64,000 nucleotides of DNA from Sinomonas atrocyanea (GTDB lineage Bacteria; Actinomycetota; Actinomycetes; Actinomycetales; Micrococcaceae), in NCBI RefSeq assembly GCF_001577305.1, contig NZ_CP014518.1:620001-684000 (forward strand), written 5' to 3'. The number at the start of each line of letters is the position of its first letter. Position 1 is the stretch's first letter. This document shows positions 48,679-56,382 of this stretch, in pieces. Below the pieces are notes generated by a model. The model saw only the letters and a program-made list of their open reading frames with translations, did not search any database and was not told the DNA's origin. A program made the translations under genes and the position numbers.

Positions 48679-49899
48679 TCAGTTCGCCGAGGCGAGCCAG
48701 AGGTCGGGGCCGAAGACCTCGTAGTGGATCTTCGTGGCGGGGATGCCCTTGGCGATCGCCTGCGAGCGGACCTTCTGCATGAATGGCAGCGGGCCGCACA
48801 GGTACACGCTGGCGTCCTCGGGCAGGTCGATCTCGGCGAGGTTCATGAAGCCCTCGTGCGTGTCGAGGCGCGCGGACCCGCCACCGGCCGTCGCGCCGAC
48901 CGCGGTCAGCTCGGGCTGGGCCTGCTCGAGCCAGACCGCCAGGCGCGCCCCGTCGATCCTCTCGACGTCCTGGAGCATCTGGTCGGAGAGGGCCCAGGTG
49001 TCGAGGCTGCGGTCGGCGTGGAGGGCGAGGACCTCGCGGCCCGAGCCGTGCGTGGCCAGGGCGCGCAGGATCGAGGCGGCCGGGGTGCAGCCGATGCCGG
49101 CCGTCGCGAGGATGAGGGGACCGTCGCCGTCGTCCAGGGTCACGTCGCCGTACGGGTTGGAGAGCTCGACGACGTCGCCCACCTGGATCTTCTCGTGCAT
49201 GACCGGCGAGACCTCGCCGCCGTCGTTGAACTTGGTGGTGATGACGCGGCGCTCGGTCGACTCGGCGTCGGCGGAGAGCGTGTACTGGCGCGCCTGGAGG
49301 AGTCCGTCCGCGACCGGGATGCGCACCGAGACGAACTGGCCGGGCTGGCCCGGGGTGGCGGGGGTGTCGTCCGCGGGCTCGAACACGAACGTCATCGTGG
49401 TGGGGCTCGCGGGAACCTTCTCGACGACCCGCCACGGCATCCACATCTTGGTGTTCGCCTGCTGCGCGTAGAGGCCCTTCTCGATCTTGACGAGGGCGTC
49501 CGCCATGAGCCAGTAGACCTCGGTCCACGCGGCCGCGACCTCGTCGGTGACCGCCTCGCCGAGGTCCTCGGCGATGGCCTCGAACAGGTACTTGTAGACG
49601 ATCTGGTACTGGTCCTCGGTGATGCCGAGGGAAGTGTGCTTGTGGGCGATCCGGCTCAGGACCGCCTCGGGGAGGGTGTCCGGGTTGTTGAGGAGGTGGC
49701 TCGCGAACGCGGCGATGGCCCCTGCGAGGGCCTGGCGCTGGGTGCCGTTGGCCTGGTTGGCCCGGGAGAACGTCCCGTTGAGGAGCTCGGGGTGCGCGGC
49801 GAACATCTTCTGGTAGAACAGCGGCGTGATCTCGCCGATGCGGCTGCCGACGAGGGGCAGGGTGGCTTCGATGACGGGGCGCGCGGTATCCGAGAGCAT
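48679..49899 (-). CDS. hmp: flavohemoprotein, nitric oxide dioxygenase
   Basis: 406 residues. Globin domain (about 1-140) with proximal heme His in IAHKHTSLGI and the distal region PLFYQKMFAAHPELLN; FAD-binding domain (about 155-255) with ARQYTLSA; NAD-binding domain (about 260-400) with LILATAGIGCTPAASIL and YLCGPLPFMQ. It oxidises NO to nitrate with O2 and NADH, protecting against nitrosative stress. ATG at 49899 (MLSDTARPV). An NsrR-like Rrf2 regulator is encoded immediately upstream on the same strand and two inverted repeats lie in the promoter region. Confidence 0.96.
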   Translation of the reverse strand: MLSDTARPVIEATLPLVGSRIGEITPLFYQKMFAAHPELLNGTFSRANQANGTQRQALAGAIAAFASHLLNNPDTLPEAVLSRIAHKHTSLGITEDQYQIVYKYLFEAIAEDLGEAVTDEVAAAWTEVYWLMADALVKIEKGLYAQQANTKMWMPWRVVEKVPASPTTMTFVFEPADDTPATPGQPGQFVSVRIPVADGLLQARQYTLSADAESTERRVITTKFNDGGEVSPVMHEKIQVGDVVELSNPYGDVTLDDGDGPLILATAGIGCTPAASILRALATHGSGREVLALHADRSLDTWALSDQMLQDVERIDGARLAVWLEQAQPELTAVGATAGGGSARLDTHEGFMNLAEIDLPEDASVYLCGPLPFMQKVRSQAIAKGIPATKIHYEVFGPDLWLASAN

Positions 49900-49946
49900 T
49901 GCGACTCCTCAAGCTGGGGACTGGTCCCCGAGAAGGGGACTTGGTT

Positions 49947-49969
49947 ATTCCGCATCTTCGATGCTGAAT
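49947..49969. promoter_or_regulatory. NsrR-like inverted repeat upstream of hmp
   Basis: ATTC-n-GCATC-n3-GATGC-n-GAAT, 9+9 matching positions in 23 bases, 48 bases before the hmp start. The GATGC half-sites resemble NsrR operators (AAGATGC-type). Candidate site for the Rrf2 protein encoded at 50096-50548. Confidence 0.65.
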
Positions 49970-49978
49970 TAATCCCAG

Positions 49979-49999
49979 TTTTCTACGTTGCGTAGAAAA
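49979..49999. promoter_or_regulatory. second perfect inverted repeat upstream of hmp
   Basis: TTTTCTACG-TTG-CGTAGAAAA, exact 9-bp arms in the AT-rich stretch 80 bases before hmp. It may overlap the promoter or be a second operator. Confidence 0.65.
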
Positions 50000-50095
50000 T
50001 GGCAATTCGGGTCCGTGTGGGGGTGGTCACACTGCCGTCGGAGGGGCGTGGTCCGAGGGGATGCCGGCCCGAGGAGGGCTTCGGCTCGCGGGCGC

Positions 50096-50548
50096 TCAGG
50101 CGGCGGGCGGCCGCAGCCCGATCTGCATGAGCATGGGAGCCATCTGGCGCTCGTGCGGCAGGGAGGCGACCACGACGCCGTCGAGCTCGCGGTAGAAGGC
50201 CTCGCGGGCGCGGCGGAGGGCACCGCGGAGCCCGCACTGGAAGTTCAGGGGGCAGGTGCCGTTGGCGGTCTCGCAGTCGGCGAGGTCCGCCCGGGTGTCG
50301 AGGTCGCGCAGCACGCTGCCCACGGTGGCGGAGCGCCCCTTGGCACTGAGCTGGACGCCGCCCGCACGCCCGCGGGTCGACTCGAGGTAGCCGAGCTCGC
50401 GGAGCCGGAGGACGGCCTTGCTCACGTGGTTGTAGGGGGTTCCGACTCCCTCGGCGATGGTGCGCGTGGCGAGCGGGACGCCCGAGTCATTGGCTGCCAG
50501 GAGCATGAGGGCGCGCAGGCTCACATCCTCGAAGGCCGTCATGCGCAT
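50096..50548 (-). CDS. nsrR: Rrf2-family regulator, NsrR-like
   Basis: 150 residues: winged-helix domain (MTAFEDVSLRALMLLAANDSGVPLATRTIAEGVGTPYNHVSKAVLRLRELGYLESTRGRAGG) and an Fe-S cluster segment with three Cys, LADCETANGTCPLNFQC (C-x6-C-x5-C), close to the NsrR arrangement. The adjacent hmp gene and operator-like repeats support an NO-sensing repressor of hmp. ATG at 50548 (MRMTAF) or 50542. It starts 10 bases after the LysR stop, so the two regulators may be co-transcribed. Confidence 0.85.
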   Translation of the reverse strand: MRMTAFEDVSLRALMLLAANDSGVPLATRTIAEGVGTPYNHVSKAVLRLRELGYLESTRGRAGGVQLSAKGRSATVGSVLRDLDTRADLADCETANGTCPLNFQCGLRGALRRAREAFYRELDGVVVASLPHERQMAPMLMQIGLRPPAA

Positions 50549-50558
50549 GGGGAGTATT

Positions 50559-51494
50559 CTACTCGCCGGTTTCACCTGGCGCCGAGCCCGTCGCGTCGGC
50601 GCCGGCGGCCGCCTCGTGCAGCAGCCGCACGAGCAGCTGAACGCCGGGACTCGCGGCCATGGTGCGCCGATACGCCGCGGAGATGACACGGCGGGGCCGT
50701 TCGCCTGCCACGGGCCGTGCCACGACGGTGCTCGGGAGCGGCGGCCGGCCGAGCCTCGGCACCAGGGCCAGTGCCGCGCCGTCGCCGGCGAGGGCCACGT
50801 GGGTGGCGAAGTCGGGATCGGTGAAGGCGACGCGCGGCACCGCCCCCTCGGCCTGGAAGAGGCGCATGAGGGCCTCATGGCAGATCGCGCCCTTCGGGGT
50901 GGCGCACCAGGTCTCGTCGAGCAGCTCGCGGCGGTCGAGAGCGAGCCGGCCGGCAAGCCGGTGGTCGCGGGGGAGCACCACGTCGGCCTCGTCCTCGCAC
51001 AGCTGCTCGACGGCCACATGCGCCGGGACCTCCAGGGGGACCGAGTTCCAGTTGTGCACGACCGCGACGTCCGCGTCCCCGTGGGCCACGAGGGCGACGG
51101 CGTCGACCGGATCGACGCTCGTGACCTCGAGGCGGGCCTGGGGGGCCTCCTGGGCGAGCCTGCGAGCGACGTGTCCGAACAGCGCGCGGGTCGCCGTCGA
51201 GAACGAGGCGACCGAGAGCGTGCCCTGCGGCGCGTCCCCGGCCGTGAGCATCGCCTCGACGCGCTCGAGATCGGCCAGCAGCCGGGACCCGTGCTCCACG
51301 AGGGTCCGTCCGCGCTCCGTGAGCAGGACGCCCCGGCCCTGCCGCTCGAGGAGGGCCGCCCGCGACTGGCGCTCGAGCTTCTTGATCTGCTGCGACACCG
51401 CGCTCGGGCTGAAGCCGAGCGCGTCTGCGGCGGCAACGACCGAGCCGTGCCGCTCGACAGCCGCGAGCGACCGGAGGGCCTGAAGGTCAATCAT
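50559..51494 (-). CDS. LysR-family transcriptional regulator
   Basis: 311 residues: N-terminal helix-turn-helix (MIDLQALRSLAAVERHGSVVAAADALGFSPSAVSQQIKKLERQSRAALLERQGRGVLLTERG) and a periplasmic-binding-protein-like effector domain (about 90-300). ATG at 51494 is the standard LysR start; a longer frame from 51521 adds nine residues. Divergent from an EamA-type exporter gene, a common LysR/transporter arrangement, so the exporter is the likely target. Confidence 0.93.
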   Translation of the reverse strand: MIDLQALRSLAAVERHGSVVAAADALGFSPSAVSQQIKKLERQSRAALLERQGRGVLLTERGRTLVEHGSRLLADLERVEAMLTAGDAPQGTLSVASFSTATRALFGHVARRLAQEAPQARLEVTSVDPVDAVALVAHGDADVAVVHNWNSVPLEVPAHVAVEQLCEDEADVVLPRDHRLAGRLALDRRELLDETWCATPKGAICHEALMRLFQAEGAVPRVAFTDPDFATHVALAGDGAALALVPRLGRPPLPSTVVARPVAGERPRRVISAAYRRTMAASPGVQLLVRLLHEAAAGADATGSAPGETGE

Positions 51495-51566
51495 GAAGAA
51501 ATCGTAGATGGTGGCGTGCACGAATCAACGCTGGTGCTGCATTGTCTTGGCCCGGATGATGGAGGG

Positions 51567-52493
51567 GTGAAGCCCCGCCATGCTGCCCTCGCCGTCCTCG
51601 TCGCCGTCCTCTGGGGACTCAACTTCATCGCGATCGAGCTGGGCCTGCGGGACATCCCGCCGCTCGCGTTCGTGGCGCTGCGGTTCGCCCTGGTGGCGTT
51701 CCCCGCCGTGTGCTTCGTGAAGAAGCCCGATCTCCCCTGGCGCGTGATCGTCGGGGTCGGGGTCTTCATGAGCGCCGGGCAGTTTGGCCTCGTCTACCTG
51801 GCCATGCACCTCGGGATGCCTGCCGGACTCGCCCCGCTCGTGCTCCAGAGCCAGATGCTCTTCACCATCCTCCTCGCCGCGGCGGTGCTCCGGGAGCGGC
51901 CGACGGCGGCGCAGCTCGCCGGGGTGGGGGCCGGCGTCGTGGGCCTCGGCCTCGTCGCGGCCGGGCGCGGGGCCGTCGCGCCCCTCGGCCCGATGCTGCT
52001 GGTGGTCCTCGCCGGCCTCTCCTGGGGGATCGGCAACACGATCTCCCGGGCGGCCAAGGGCACCTCCGGGCTCGGGCTCGTCGTCTGGTCCGCGCTCGTG
52101 GTGCCCGTGCCGATGCTCGCGCTCTCCGCCCTCGTGGACGGCCCGGCGGCGCTGCTCGGTGCGCTCGGCCACCTCACGCTGCCCGTGTGGCTGAGCACAC
52201 TCTTCACCGTGATCCTCGCCTCGCTGGTCGGGTACTCGGCATGGAACACGCTGCTCGGGACCTACCCCGCCGCGGCCGTGGTCCCGTACACGCTGCTCGT
52301 GCCGCCCGTCGGGATGGTCGGGGCCTGGCTGGCCTTCGGCGAGGTGCCCGAGCCGCTCGAGCTCGTGGGCGGCGCCGTCCTGCTGGCCGGCGTGGCCACG
52401 GCCGTTCTCCGTCGCCGCACCACCGGTCCGTCCGGGGGCCGCCGCCCGGACGCCGCGCGGAACGGCGCCCCGGAGGCGACTCTCAGGAGCTGA
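51567..52493 (+). CDS. eamA: EamA-type amino acid/metabolite exporter
   Basis: 308-residue DMT-superfamily exporter with ten TM helices. The N-terminal AVLWGLNFIAIELGLRDIPPLAFVALRFALVAFPAV and AMHLGMPAGLAPLVLQSQMLFTILLAA closely resemble E. coli EamA (O-acetylserine/cysteine exporter), but the substrate here is inference. GTG at 51567 is preceded by GGAGGG. Its last codons and stop (52491-52493) lie inside a 14-bp repeat array, so the C-terminal residues EATLRS are repeat-encoded. Confidence 0.9.
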   Translation: MKPRHAALAVLVAVLWGLNFIAIELGLRDIPPLAFVALRFALVAFPAVCFVKKPDLPWRVIVGVGVFMSAGQFGLVYLAMHLGMPAGLAPLVLQSQMLFTILLAAAVLRERPTAAQLAGVGAGVVGLGLVAAGRGAVAPLGPMLLVVLAGLSWGIGNTISRAAKGTSGLGLVVWSALVVPVPMLALSALVDGPAALLGALGHLTLPVWLSTLFTVILASLVGYSAWNTLLGTYPAAAVVPYTLLVPPVGMVGAWLAFGEVPEPLELVGGAVLLAGVATAVLRRRTTGPSGGRRPDAARNGAPEATLRS

Positions 52494-52545
52494 CGTTCAG
52501 GAGGTGACCTTCAGGAGCTGACGTTCAGGAGGTGACTTTCAGAAG
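52470..52545. repeat. 14-bp tandem array between convergent genes (locus E)
   Basis: After a degenerate copy, four units in perfect 14-bp register: CAGGAGCTGACGTT (52484), CAGGAGGTGACCTT (52498), CAGGAGCTGACGTT (52512), CAGGAGGTGACTTT (52526), then CAGAAG. Units alternate between GCTGACG and GGTGACY, so the period is also 28. The plus-strand exporter stops within the first full unit, and the minus-strand gene stop begins at the last base of the fourth. Confidence 0.9.
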
Positions 52546-52979
52546 ACGGTGGCCTCGTGGCCGTCCGGCTCGAGCGCGCCGAAGGCATAGCCCTCGGCGG
52601 TGAGCTCGTAGGGGACGACGGCGGCCATCACCCCGCCGCCGCGGTGCTCGGCGGCGCCGTGGATGCCGTCAGAGCCGCCGGGGCCGTGCTCGGGCAGGTG
52701 CACGTCCGAAGCGAACGCCACGGCCTGGCAGCCCTCGCGGCCCTGCCGCAGGAGCTCGACGACATCCGCCATCATGGCCTCGGCATCGTAGTCGCCGTCC
52801 CCTCCGGCCTCAGGGGGAGTGACCATGACGAGCCGCAGCTCGCCCTCGAAATCCAGGGTCACACCGAAGGGCAGGAAGCCGCCGTTCTGCTCGAGGTGCT
52901 CCTGGGCCAGGCCCAGCGCGGTCCCGAGCACCTCGCGCAGCTGGGCCTGCTGGGTCTCGAGCGGGATCTCCTCGGCCAT
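52539..52979 (-). CDS. conserved hypothetical protein coupled to phosphomannomutase
   Basis: 146 residues, acidic and soluble, starting MAEEIPLETQQAQLREVLGTALGLAQEHLEQNG; the middle has FGVTLDFEGELRLVMVTPPE and CQAVAFASDVHLPEHG. No family recognised. It starts three bases after the phosphomannomutase stop on the same strand, so co-translation is likely. The stop codon lies at the edge of a 14-bp repeat unit. Confidence 0.8.
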   Translation of the reverse strand: MAEEIPLETQQAQLREVLGTALGLAQEHLEQNGGFLPFGVTLDFEGELRLVMVTPPEAGGDGDYDAEAMMADVVELLRQGREGCQAVAFASDVHLPEHGPGGSDGIHGAAEHRGGGVMAAVVPYELTAEGYAFGALEPDGHEATVF

Positions 52980-52982
52980 GCG

Positions 52983-54446
52983 TCAGGCCCGCACGATCGC
53001 GAGGACGGTGTCCTGGATCGACTCGAGGGTCTCGCGGTCCTTGGCCTCGCCGTTGAAGCGCAGGAATGGCTCGGTGTTGGACGGGCGGAGGTTGAACCAC
53101 CACGAGCCGTCCGCGGCCGAGAACGTGGTGCCGTCGAGCTCGTCGATCGCGACGTCGTCGCCCTCGTACTCCTCGCGCACGCGGGCCACCGCGGCGTCCT
53201 TGTCCTCGATCTCGGAGTTGATCTCGCCCGAGGCCACGTAGGGCTCGTACTCGGCCGCGAGCTCGGACAGCGGGCCGTCCTGCTCGCCGAGGGCCGCGAG
53301 GACGTGCATCGCGGCGAGCATCCCCGTGTCGGCGTTCCAGAAGTCGCGGAAGTAGTAGTGCGCCGAGTGCTCCCCACCGAACACCGCGGACTCCTCGGCC
53401 ATGACGGCCTTGATGAACGAGTGCCCCACGCGCGTGCGCACCGGCCGGCCGCCGTCGTGCTGGACGAGCTCGGGGACCGCGCGCGAGGTGATCAGATTGT
53501 GGATGATGACCGGCTCGGCGTCGCCGGCCGCCTTCGCCCGGGCGATCTCGCGGCGCGCCACGAGCCCCGTGATGGCCGAGGGGGATACGGGCTCCCCCAG
53601 CTCGTCGATGACGAAGCAGCGGTCCGCGTCGCCGTCGAACGCGAGCCCGAGGTCGGCGCCATGCTCGACCACGGCCTTCTGCAGATCGCGCAGGTTCTCC
53701 GGCTCGAGCGGATTGGCCGGGTGGTTCGGGAACGTCCCGTCCAGCTCGAAGTACAGGGGCACGATCTGCAGCGGCAGGGCGGCCAGGAGCTGGTCGCCGA
53801 GGACGGCGGGCGTGGTCATGCCCGCCATGCCGTTGCCGGCGTCCACGACCACCTTGAGCGGCCGAATGCCGCTCAGGTCCACGAGGCCGCGCAGGTACCC
53901 GGCGTAGTCGGCCAGGATGTCCCGCTGGGTCACGGACCCCGGCTCCGCCACGGGAGGCACGGCAGGCGCGCCGTCCTGCCCGGCGGCGAGGTAGGCCTCG
54001 GCCGCGGCCTGGACCTCCTTCAGCCCCGTCTCGGAGGAGACGGGCTGGGCGCCGGCCTTGGCCATCTTGATCCCGTTGTACTGGGCCGGGTTGTGGCTGG
54101 CCGTGAAGGTCGCGCCGGCGGCGTCAAGGGCGCCGCACGCGTAGTAGAGCTCGTCGGTCGAGATGAGGCCCAGGGTCACGACGTTGCCGCCGCGGGCGGC
54201 GGCCCCCTTCGCGAACGCCGCGATGAACTCGGGCGAGGACGGGCGCATGTCGCCCCCCACGAGCACCGTCTTGCCCGCGAGGCCGAGCACGTCCACGAAC
54301 CCCGCGCCGACGGCCTCCACCACGTGCGCGTCGATGGTCTCGCCCACGATCCCCCGCACGTCGTAGGCCTTGAACGAGGCCGAGAGGTCGATGGAGGGCC
54401 GGGCGCTGCCGGGCAGGCTGGATGCGGCGTTCACGTTGCTGGTCAC
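52983..54446 (-). CDS. manB: phosphomannomutase/phosphoglucomutase
   Basis: About 487 residues with the four-domain alpha-D-phosphohexomutase layout: FKAYDVRGIVGE (about 26-37), phosphoserine loop TASHNPAQYNGIK, metal loop LAFDGDADRCFVIDE, sugar-binding GEHSAHYYFRDFWNADTG, and phosphate-binding RPSNTEPFLRFNGEA near the C-terminus. It interconverts mannose-6-P or glucose-6-P with the 1-phosphates for GDP-mannose and envelope glycans, relevant to the GT2/GT39 cluster. GTG at 54446 is used; GTG at 54476 is possible. Confidence 0.95.
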   Translation of the reverse strand: MTSNVNAASSLPGSARPSIDLSASFKAYDVRGIVGETIDAHVVEAVGAGFVDVLGLAGKTVLVGGDMRPSSPEFIAAFAKGAAARGGNVVTLGLISTDELYYACGALDAAGATFTASHNPAQYNGIKMAKAGAQPVSSETGLKEVQAAAEAYLAAGQDGAPAVPPVAEPGSVTQRDILADYAGYLRGLVDLSGIRPLKVVVDAGNGMAGMTTPAVLGDQLLAALPLQIVPLYFELDGTFPNHPANPLEPENLRDLQKAVVEHGADLGLAFDGDADRCFVIDELGEPVSPSAITGLVARREIARAKAAGDAEPVIIHNLITSRAVPELVQHDGGRPVRTRVGHSFIKAVMAEESAVFGGEHSAHYYFRDFWNADTGMLAAMHVLAALGEQDGPLSELAAEYEPYVASGEINSEIEDKDAAVARVREEYEGDDVAIDELDGTTFSAADGSWWFNLRPSNTEPFLRFNGEAKDRETLESIQDTVLAIVRA

Positions 54447-54507
54447 GGGCTTGATTCTACTGGCGGCCTCCGACACTGCGGGGGCGCGCCGCGGAGCAGG
54501 CCAGAAA

Positions 54508-54553
54508 GCACGACGGCGCGTTCCCCGCCCGAGCGGGGAACGCGCCGTCGTGC
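54508..54553 (-). terminator. very strong terminator after the ThDP enzyme gene
   Basis: A perfect 21-bp stem (54508-54528 with 54533-54553) and a four-base loop, 23 bases beyond the stop of the ThDP enzyme gene and just upstream of manB. Its outer arm GCACGACGGCGC matches the arm of the terminator at 26579-26626. Confidence 0.85.
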
Positions 54554-54575
54554 GTCCGGGGGTCCGCCTCTGGAC

Positions 54576-56282
54576 TCAGTAGGCCTTGACGCGCTGCTCG
54601 ACGATGAGGTGGATGAGGGCGAAGGTGCCCTCCTCGTCGATCGCGCGCAGGGCGTTCTCGAGGGCCGCCGGGACGTCGGCGTCCTTCTCGACGCGGACAC
54701 CGAAGCCGCCGAAGGCCTGGGCCATGAGGGCGAAGTCCGGGTTCTTCAGCTGCGTGCCGGAGATGCGGTGGGGGTAGTGCCGCTCCTGGTGGGAGCGGAT
54801 GGTGCCGTACTCCTGGTTGTCCATGACCACCACGAGCGGGGTCGCGCCGTACTGGGCGGCGGTCGCGAGCTCCTGGCCGTTCATGAGGAACTCGCCGTCG
54901 CCGGCGATCGTGACCACGCGGCGGCCGGGGTGCGCGAGCGAGGCGGCGATGGCCGAGGGCACGGAGTAGCCCATGGAGCCGTTGCGGGCGCTGATCATGG
55001 ACGCGTAGCGCTGGGTGGGGAAGTAGCGGTGGGCCCAGTTGGTGTGCTCGCCGGCGCCGAGCGTGACCACGGCGTCCTCGGGCAGGGAACGGACGAGGTG
55101 GGCCATGAGCGTGTCCATGCGCGCGGGCCCGTCCGTCGGCGTGGCCGGCGGGAGGGCGGCGAACTTCTCCTGCTCGCCGCGCATGCGCTCGGTCCAGGCC
55201 TTCCACTGCTCGCGGGCGGGCAGGTTCATCAGGACGAGGTCGCGCACGAACGAGTCGGGCTTGGCCACGATCTGGTAGGAGACCGGGCCGGAGCGCCCGC
55301 GCAGGGACGGGTCGATCGTGACGAGGAAGTTCTTCTTCGCCCAGTCCTGGCGCACGAGGAAGCCGTCCGTGATGACGTCCCCGGGGACGGTGCCGACGAA
55401 GACGAGGAGGTCCGTCTCCTCGAGGAGGTTGTAGGTCGGCTTGGGGCGTCCGTAGCCGATCGGGCCCACGTAGGAGGGCGAGTCGAACGGGATGGTGCCC
55501 TCGCAGCGCCATTCGGCGGCGGCGGGGATGCTGTGGTCCTCGAGCCAGTTGGTCAGGGCAGTGGCGCCCTCCTGGGTCCAGTCGTTGCCGCCGACCACGA
55601 ACAGCGGCTTCTCCGCCTGGGACAGGGCGGCCTTGAGTGCCTTCCAGTCGGTGACCGTCATGCCGCCCTCGGCGACCGGGATGACCGGGTGGATCGTCGC
55701 GTCGATCTCCTGCTGGATGATGTCCTCGGGCAGGCCCACGACGACGGGACCGGGGCGGCCGCTCATCGCGGCGAACATGGCCTCGGCGACGATCTCGGAG
55801 GCGCGCTCGGGGTGGTCGAGGACCATGACGCGCTTGGCGCCGGTGTCGAACCAGGACTTGATGTCGAACTCCTGGAACGCCTCGCGGTCGCGGTGGGCGA
55901 ACGGGATGAGGCCCACGAACAGGACCATCGGGGTGGAGTCCTGCCACGCCGTGTGCAGGCCCACATGGGCGTTCGCGGCGCCGGGGCCGCGGGTGACCAT
56001 GGCCACGCCGGGAAGCTGGTTCATCTTGCCGTCGGCCTCGGCCATGTAGGCCGCGCCGCCCTCGTGGCGGCACACGATCGTCTCGATGTCGGCGCCGTGC
56101 AGCCCGTCGAGCACATCCAGGAACGACTCGCCCGGGACGACGTACGTGCGCTTGACGCCGTGCGCTGCGAGGGAGTCGACGATCACGTGGCCCGCGGACT
56201 TGCGCGCGGGCGCGGAGGGTGCGGACTGGCCGGACTCGGCCGGGTGGAGGGCATCAGAAAGGGGCGGCACCGTTGCCGTCAT
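54576..56282 (-). CDS. ThDP-dependent enzyme, acetolactate synthase/benzoylformate decarboxylase-like
   Basis: 568 residues. PYR domain (about 30-200): GVKRTYVVPGESFLDVLDGL, catalytic Glu in VCRHEGGAAYMAEADGK. Central domain (about 215-355): KPLFVVGGNDWTQEGA. PP domain (about 385-560) with ThDP motif GDGEFLMNGQELATAAQYGATPLVVVMDN. It belongs to the large ThDP-binding family that includes IlvB, but no small subunit or FAD evidence is present, so acetolactate synthesis for branched-chain amino acids is unlikely. Substrate unresolved. ATG at 56282, divergent from recQ. Confidence 0.9.
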   Translation of the reverse strand: MTATVPPLSDALHPAESGQSAPSAPARKSAGHVIVDSLAAHGVKRTYVVPGESFLDVLDGLHGADIETIVCRHEGGAAYMAEADGKMNQLPGVAMVTRGPGAANAHVGLHTAWQDSTPMVLFVGLIPFAHRDREAFQEFDIKSWFDTGAKRVMVLDHPERASEIVAEAMFAAMSGRPGPVVVGLPEDIIQQEIDATIHPVIPVAEGGMTVTDWKALKAALSQAEKPLFVVGGNDWTQEGATALTNWLEDHSIPAAAEWRCEGTIPFDSPSYVGPIGYGRPKPTYNLLEETDLLVFVGTVPGDVITDGFLVRQDWAKKNFLVTIDPSLRGRSGPVSYQIVAKPDSFVRDLVLMNLPAREQWKAWTERMRGEQEKFAALPPATPTDGPARMDTLMAHLVRSLPEDAVVTLGAGEHTNWAHRYFPTQRYASMISARNGSMGYSVPSAIAASLAHPGRRVVTIAGDGEFLMNGQELATAAQYGATPLVVVMDNQEYGTIRSHQERHYPHRISGTQLKNPDFALMAQAFGGFGVRVEKDADVPAALENALRAIDEEGTFALIHLIVEQRVKAY

Positions 56283-56382
56283 GTCACGTTCCTTCTCGTT
56301 GGCACTGAGATGCCCTTACGCTATCGGGCCTCTGGGCCCCCTGGGCCATGAAGTGTCGGAGGTCACGGCCATACTGGAAGGC

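Noticed and set aside
52557..56351. Plus-strand open frame of 1264 residues
   Set aside because: It is antisense to phosphomannomutase and the ThDP enzyme; long GC-rich shadow frame with Arg/Gly/Asp/His-rich non-protein-like composition.
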